Origin: Candidatus Viadribacter manganicus
GTDB taxonomy: Bacteria; Pseudomonadota; Alphaproteobacteria; Caulobacterales; Aquidulcibacteraceae
NCBI RefSeq assembly: GCF_001679665.1
Contig: NZ_CP013244.1
Span: 1,620,980-1,684,979 of the forward strand
Direction of reading: 5' to 3'
Length of the DNA stretch: 64,000 nucleotides
Part shown: in pieces, positions 60,111 through 64,000 of the stretch
Layout of the letters: each line of letters opens with the position of its first letter
Position numbering within the stretch: the stretch's first letter is position 1
Program-made: the position numbers and the translations under genes
Notes under the pieces: model-generated
Told to the model about the DNA's origin: nothing
The model's input: only the letters and a program-made list of their open reading frames with translations
Database searches by the model: none

Positions 60111-61328
60111 TCAGAGCCGATATTCGACCGCGAACCAAATCTTGGTGCGGTCTGCAAAACGAGGATCCTCGCCCTCGAACGTTGCCGCCTTGGCCTCAAG
60201 TGAGACACGTTCGTTGAGCGAGAGCCGAACGGAGGCATTCAATTCGGAACCAAAGTCGGCGCTGCCGCCGTCGTCAGTGAAATCGTGCGCAACTACGTTG
60301 AAGACGACAGGCTGCTGCGCCGGCCAGGGGCGCGTCGAATACGAGACGCCGGCGTAGAGGTCACGAACGCCGTCAGGCGGCGTCGCTAGAAATACATCAG
60401 CCCAGCCTTGAAAGGCGTGCAGCGTCGCCAGCGGCGTGGAGAAGCCGCGAACGCCGTCGCCCTCAAGGCGTTCACCGCCGACGGTCACGGTCCATCGGTC
60501 GTGACGGACAGCGAGCTCGCCGTGCTGGTAGCCAAGGTCAAAGCCGGTGCTGTTGCCGCGATAATCGCTCTGCGCCGCTGCTTCCAGCGTCAACCGCGGA
60601 TGAAACGAGCCTGCTTGCCACTCATTCGACCACCGCAGTCCGTACGTCTGACTCGATTGCGCCGGAGCATTCTGAAAGTCGAGCAAAAGGCCATAGGCAC
60701 TAAGGCGTCCGGCCGGCAGATCGAGATCGGCCTGCAATACGTGCGAATCGCTATCCCACTCACCTTGCGCGCTGTCGTCGCCAAAGATCCGGCGCACATT
60801 GTCGATGTAGACGTAGGTGAAGGCGCCGTGCTCAAACGGCCGCGCTTCAATTCGGAGTGCGTCAAACGTCTGCTCGTTTTGGCGAAAGCCCACATTGCCA
60901 ACGAAGCGTGCGTTGTTGAGGACGATGCGTTGACGCCCTGCTACAACACGCCGGCCCTGGGCGCCGGCCCACGTGACTTGCAACCGATTGAGCTCGAAGG
61001 CTTCGGGATCTGACACGGTGGCAAATGCTGTATTGCCGTTTACCGTATCGTTGAAATCATCCGTCAGCTGGGCCACGCCCTCGAACTCAGCGAGGAACTT
61101 GAAGCCATTGAACGCGCGGGTTTCGTAACCCAGGCGGGTGCGAAGAGTCAGCGCGTCGGCGTCATTGAGCCCATCTTGCGAAACGCTCTCGTAGCGCAGG
61201 CGGGTATCAACGATCCAATCGCCCGCGGCCTGCGTTTGCGCTGAGGCCGATAAGGGCGCTGCCCAACATGCGCCGAAGGCGCCCAGCGCAATCGTGAGCA
61301 CACGCAACGGCTGTTGCACTGCGTTCAT
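60111..61328 (-). CDS. Outer-membrane beta-barrel porin (alginate-export-like) inside the nar operon
   Basis: A 405-residue barrel protein. The signal peptide runs to about AASAQTQA (residues 1-33). Alternating amphipathic strands, DTRLRYESVSQDGLNDADALTLRTRLGYETRAF at the start and LSLNERVSLEAKAATFEGED near the end, and the ending TKIWFAVEYRL fit the alginate_exp/porin class, which also includes channels for other anions. It is coupled to narJ by ATGA and lies 9 nt before narI. Placement suggests a route for nitrate uptake or nitrite release across the outer membrane; that is inference. I do not know this gene order as a standard nar operon feature. Confidence 0.85.
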   Translation of the reverse strand: MNAVQQPLRVLTIALGAFGACWAAPLSASAQTQAAGDWIVDTRLRYESVSQDGLNDADALTLRTRLGYETRAFNGFKFLAEFEGVAQLTDDFNDTVNGNTAFATVSDPEAFELNRLQVTWAGAQGRRVVAGRQRIVLNNARFVGNVGFRQNEQTFDALRIEARPFEHGAFTYVYIDNVRRIFGDDSAQGEWDSDSHVLQADLDLPAGRLSAYGLLLDFQNAPAQSSQTYGLRWSNEWQAGSFHPRLTLEAAAQSDYRGNSTGFDLGYQHGELAVRHDRWTVTVGGERLEGDGVRGFSTPLATLHAFQGWADVFLATPPDGVRDLYAGVSYSTRPWPAQQPVVFNVVAHDFTDDGGSADFGSELNASVRLSLNERVSLEAKAATFEGEDPRFADRTKIWFAVEYRL

Positions 61329-62002
61329 TGAGTGGTTTCCCCCATGCGTGCGACCGCCGCGGCGGCCTTGGGGCAGCCGACTTGATCCGGACCAAATGTC
61401 ACCTGCTCTTCCGCCCAGGCCCTATCGAGCGCTTCGAGATCATCGGGATCGTCGTCCGGTTCCTGCAGCAAGGCGTTGAGCGCTTCGGCGTTTCGCTTCG
61501 TTTCGACCAGAGCCACTAAGATGTCGAACACACGGGCGTACGGCGACCGGCGCTTTTTTAAACGCTCTCGCAACGCTTCCAGAACGTGCGCGGCTTCACC
61601 GAGCAGCGCCGCGGCTTCGTCCGTCGGCAGCATCGACAGAAACTCGAGAAATACCGGGAGGTGATCTGGCAGCTCCTTTGCGGTCAGCTCAAGACCGCGC
61701 GACGAATAGAGCTTCAACAACTCCACCATGGCCTGGCCACGGTCGCGGCTCTCACCGTGGACGTGCTCGTAGAGTTGCAGCGACAAGGAGCGCGTGCGGT
61801 CGAACAGATCAACGTAGCGCGCTTGCGCCCCATAGAGATCTTGTCCCGAGAGCTCGAATGCCAAAGAGGTCAAGCGCCGCACTAAGCCCGCAGGCGCCAA
61901 TCGATCGCCGTGGAGCGCCTCGACTGCGGCCGGCACCAGCGCCGACGTTTCCGCAGTGGGATAGCTCAACAGCACCGAGAGCGCGCGATAGGTTTGCGCC
62001 AT
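61325..62002 (-). CDS. narJ: Nitrate reductase molybdenum-cofactor assembly chaperone
   Basis: NarJ binds apo-NarG so that molybdenum cofactor is inserted before membrane attachment. The 225-residue helical protein opens MAQTYRALSVLLSYPTAETSA and has LFDRTRSLSLQLYEHVHGESRDRGQAM and ELPDHLPVFLEFLSMLP, the TorD/NarJ-family signature. ATG 62002 is 2 nt behind the narH stop; a TTG at 62008 would overlap it. Its stop overlaps the porin ATG. Confidence 0.94.
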   Translation of the reverse strand: MAQTYRALSVLLSYPTAETSALVPAAVEALHGDRLAPAGLVRRLTSLAFELSGQDLYGAQARYVDLFDRTRSLSLQLYEHVHGESRDRGQAMVELLKLYSSRGLELTAKELPDHLPVFLEFLSMLPTDEAAALLGEAAHVLEALRERLKKRRSPYARVFDILVALVETKRNAEALNALLQEPDDDPDDLEALDRAWAEEQVTFGPDQVGCPKAAAAVARMGETTQ

Positions 62003-62004
62003 GT

Positions 62005-63525
62005 TCAAATCTCCATCGGGTTCTTGGCGCGGCTGTTTTTGGTCCTGCCAAACAAGCCGAACTCAGTGCGTCCGCCGGACGCTTCATTGCCGAAACTAAA
62101 GCCGCAGGCGCCACGAATGCCCAAAGCGTCCTCGGCGCCCTCGCGATGCGAAGTCGGGATCACGAAACGATCTTCATAGTTCGCGATCGCCATGATCTGG
62201 TACATGTCCTCGATCTGCGCCGCGGCTAAGCCTACCCGCTCCGCCACCGCATGATCGATCACGCCGTCGATTGACTTCGAGCGCATGAATGAGCGCATCG
62301 CCAGCATTCGCTCGAGTGCGGTAATGATCGGCGTCTCCTCACCTGCGGTGAGCATGTTGGCGAGATATTTCACCGGTATCCGCAACGAGCGCACATCCGG
62401 CATGACGCCATCGTGTTCGATCGCGCCCATCGACGCCGCCGACTGGATTGGCGACAGCGGCGGGACGTACCAGACCATAGGCAGCGTGCGATATTCCGGA
62501 TGAAGCGGAAACGCGACCTTCCACTCCATCGCCATTTTGTAGACCGGGCTTCTCCGCGCCGCTTCAATCCACGCCTCCGGCACGCCGTCCGCACGCGCTT
62601 GCGCAATCACCGCCGGATCGCTCGGGTCAAGAAAGACCTTGAGCTGCGCCTCGTAGAGATCCTTTTCATCGACGCTGGCGGCTTCCTCGATGCGGTCCGC
62701 GTCGTAGAGGATAACCCCCAGATAGCGGATGCGCCCGACGCAGGTTTCAGAGCAGACCGTAGGCTGTCCGGCTTCGATACGCGGATAGCAGAACGTGCAT
62801 TTCTCGGATTTTCCACTCGACCAATTGTAATAGATTTTCTTGTACGGACACGCCGACACGCACATTCGCCAGCCGCGGCACTTGTCCTGATCGATCAGAA
62901 CAATGCCGTCTTCCTCGCGCTTGTAGATGGCGCCGGACGGGCAAGCCGCGACGCAAGTCGGGTTGAGGCAATGCTCGCACAGGCGCGGCAGATACATCAT
63001 GAACGTGTTTTCAAACTGCCCGTAGATGTCCTTCTGCACCTTGTCGAAGTTCACATCCTTGGATCGCTTGGAAAACTCACCGCCGAGAATCTCCTCCCAG
63101 TTCGGGCCCCACTCGATCTTCTCCATACGTTGGCCGGTTATCTGCGAACGCGGCCGCGCGGTTGGAAACGCCTGCATCTCCGGCGCGTTCTGCAAATGCG
63201 CATAGTCGAAGTCGAAGGGCTCATAATAATCGTCGATCTCAGGCAAATCCGGGTTGGCGAAGATCTTCGCCAGGATCCGCCACTTCGGGCCCATGCGCGG
63301 TTGGATTTTTCCGCCCCTGGTACGCTCCCAGCCGCCATTCCAGCGCTTCTGATTTTCCCATTCGCGCGGATAGCCGACGCCCGGCTTGGTCTCGACGTTG
63401 TTGAACCAGGCGTATTCAACACCTTCGCGGCTGGTCCAGACATTCTTGCAGGTGACTGAGCAGGTATGACAACCGATGCACTTGTCGAGGTTGAGCACCA
63501 TGCCAATTTGAGCGCGGACTTTCAT
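62005..63525 (-). CDS. narH: Respiratory nitrate reductase beta subunit
   Basis: NarH carries one [3Fe-4S] and three [4Fe-4S] clusters between NarG and NarI. The 506-residue protein has MVLNLDKCIGCHTCSVTCKNVW, CEHCLNPTCVAACPSGAIYK, CRGWRMCVSACPYKKIYYNW with tryptophan in place of a cysteine (the three-iron cluster), and KCTFCYPRIEAGQPTVCSETC. Its start overlaps the narG stop (ATGA). Length and order agree with the NarGHI type facing the cytoplasm. Confidence 0.97.
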   Translation of the reverse strand: MKVRAQIGMVLNLDKCIGCHTCSVTCKNVWTSREGVEYAWFNNVETKPGVGYPREWENQKRWNGGWERTRGGKIQPRMGPKWRILAKIFANPDLPEIDDYYEPFDFDYAHLQNAPEMQAFPTARPRSQITGQRMEKIEWGPNWEEILGGEFSKRSKDVNFDKVQKDIYGQFENTFMMYLPRLCEHCLNPTCVAACPSGAIYKREEDGIVLIDQDKCRGWRMCVSACPYKKIYYNWSSGKSEKCTFCYPRIEAGQPTVCSETCVGRIRYLGVILYDADRIEEAASVDEKDLYEAQLKVFLDPSDPAVIAQARADGVPEAWIEAARRSPVYKMAMEWKVAFPLHPEYRTLPMVWYVPPLSPIQSAASMGAIEHDGVMPDVRSLRIPVKYLANMLTAGEETPIITALERMLAMRSFMRSKSIDGVIDHAVAERVGLAAAQIEDMYQIMAIANYEDRFVIPTSHREGAEDALGIRGACGFSFGNEASGGRTEFGLFGRTKNSRAKNPMEI

Positions 63526-64000
63526 TGACCGGCTCCCACTTCAGCGAGTGGTTTGTCGAGCCAATCCACTTTGTCCATCTTTCGCACGATGACGAACTCA
63601 TCGCGGTTTGAACCGACCGTTCCGTAATAATTGAACCCATAGGCCAGCTGCGCGTAACCACCGATCATATGCGTCGGCTTCAACACCGTGCGCGTCACTG
63701 AGTTATGGATGCCGCCGCGATGCCCGGTCATCTCCGAGCCGGGCGTGTTCACGATCTTCTCTTGTGCGTGGTACATGAAGACCGTGCCTTCACGGATGCG
63801 CTGAGAAACAACTGCGCGCGCGGTGAGTGCGCCGTTTGAATTGAACGCCTCGATCCAATCATTATCCTTGATGCCTGCTCGGCCAGCGTCCTTCTCCGAC
63901 AGCCACACCACTGGTCCGCCGCGATTGAGCGTCAGCATCAGCAGATTGTCCGAGTAGGTTGAGTGGATGCCCCACTTCTGGTGCGGGGTAATGAAGTTGA
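63522..64000 (-). CDS. narG: Respiratory nitrate reductase alpha subunit (C-terminal part)
   Basis: Only the last 158 codons of narG are in the window; it continues beyond 64000. The visible part, LTLNRGGPVVWLSEKDAGRAGIKDNDWIE followed by FMYHAQEKIVNTPGSEMTG and GGIHNSVTRTVLKPTHMIGGYAQLAYGFNYYGTVGSNRDEFVIVRKM, is the typical molybdopterin-dinucleotide-binding C-terminus. NarG reduces nitrate to nitrite on the cytoplasmic side. It is the first visible gene of the leftward nar operon, and its stop overlaps narH. Confidence 0.96.
   Translation of the reverse strand, partial: NFITPHQKWGIHSTYSDNLLMLTLNRGGPVVWLSEKDAGRAGIKDNDWIEAFNSNGALTARAVVSQRIREGTVFMYHAQEKIVNTPGSEMTGHRGGIHNSVTRTVLKPTHMIGGYAQLAYGFNYYGTVGSNRDEFVIVRKMDKVDWLDKPLAEVGAGQ

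Noticed and set aside
62413..63459. 348-codon open frame on the + strand opposite narH
   Set aside because: Arg-rich shadow of narH; the opposite strand has unmistakable iron-sulfur motifs.
1..64000. CRISPR array or restriction-modification system
   Set aside because: No evenly spaced identical repeats, cas genes or DNA methyltransferase partner were seen; the only methyltransferase (4201-4833) is of the small-molecule type.

Overview
The window is a high-GC alphaproteobacterial chromosome segment. Inference: a Caulobacterales/Hyphomonadaceae-type organism. Support comes from the rplU-rpmA-GNAT gene order, a 1,625-residue NAD-glutamate dehydrogenase of the GdhZ type, paired CitE-like lyase and MaoC-type hydratase genes typical of the ethylmalonyl-CoA pathway, an adenosylcobalamin-dependent ribonucleotide reductase, and many 4-nt ATGA gene overlaps. 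No rRNA, tRNA, CRISPR array or complete insertion sequence was recognised.

Layout. 1-9.8 kb: the 3' tail of lptB, rpoN, then a gene-free stretch holding a run of strong hairpins (candidate structured RNA). Next come a membrane-anchored XRE regulator paired with a serine-hydrolase lipoprotein, a methyltransferase, purH with an MHS transporter, a glutathione peroxidase and a dienelactone-hydrolase-like protein. 9.8-22.2 kb: gdhZ, an AI-2E family permease, a HerA-like ATPase, zapE, an acyltransferase and two exported proteins. 22.2-33.3 kb: a split succinate dehydrogenase locus. sdhCDA and sdhB lie on the same strand but are about 6.4 kb apart. The gap holds creD, an AsmA protein, small genes and a decayed patch with a headless LysR gene, a LysR 5' fragment on the other strand, and a truncated, frameshifted heme-/DUF1579-like gene. 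33.3-48.5 kb: ordinary chromosomal genes, including a DUF885 peptidase-like protein, CitE-like lyase plus mesaconyl-CoA hydratase, pdxY, GT87, a metallophosphatase, rarD, asd, rpmA/rplU, a dimethylarginase-like hydrolase and a WYL regulator.

48.5-55 kb looks like an integrated mobile element. It carries a P4-type integrase preceded by repeated CGGTCCA sites and a ribosome-binding site buried in a hairpin, a CsoR/FrmR-like regulator lacking its first ligand cysteine, a small unknown protein, an ArdC-type antirestriction protein with a possible leader peptide, three unknown coupled or clustered ORFs, and a PD-(D/E)XK nuclease-like protein. The stretch from about 50.8 to 54.8 kb is visibly richer in C-ending codons than its surroundings.

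55-64 kb is a low-oxygen module. Two FNR/FixK-type boxes (TTGAC-N4-ATCAA) lie upstream of nrdJ (class II, oxygen-independent RNR). Facing it is a nitrate reductase operon read leftward: narG-narH-narJ-porin-narI-parvulin-unknown 99-residue protein-hemerythrin. Most junctions are ATGA overlaps. The porin between narJ and narI and the coupled 99-residue unknown plus hemerythrin are the most unusual parts. Together the module would supply nitrate respiration (NarGHI), its maturation (NarJ, parvulin), a possible outer-membrane path for nitrate or nitrite, an O2- or NO-responsive diiron protein, and dNTP synthesis without oxygen.
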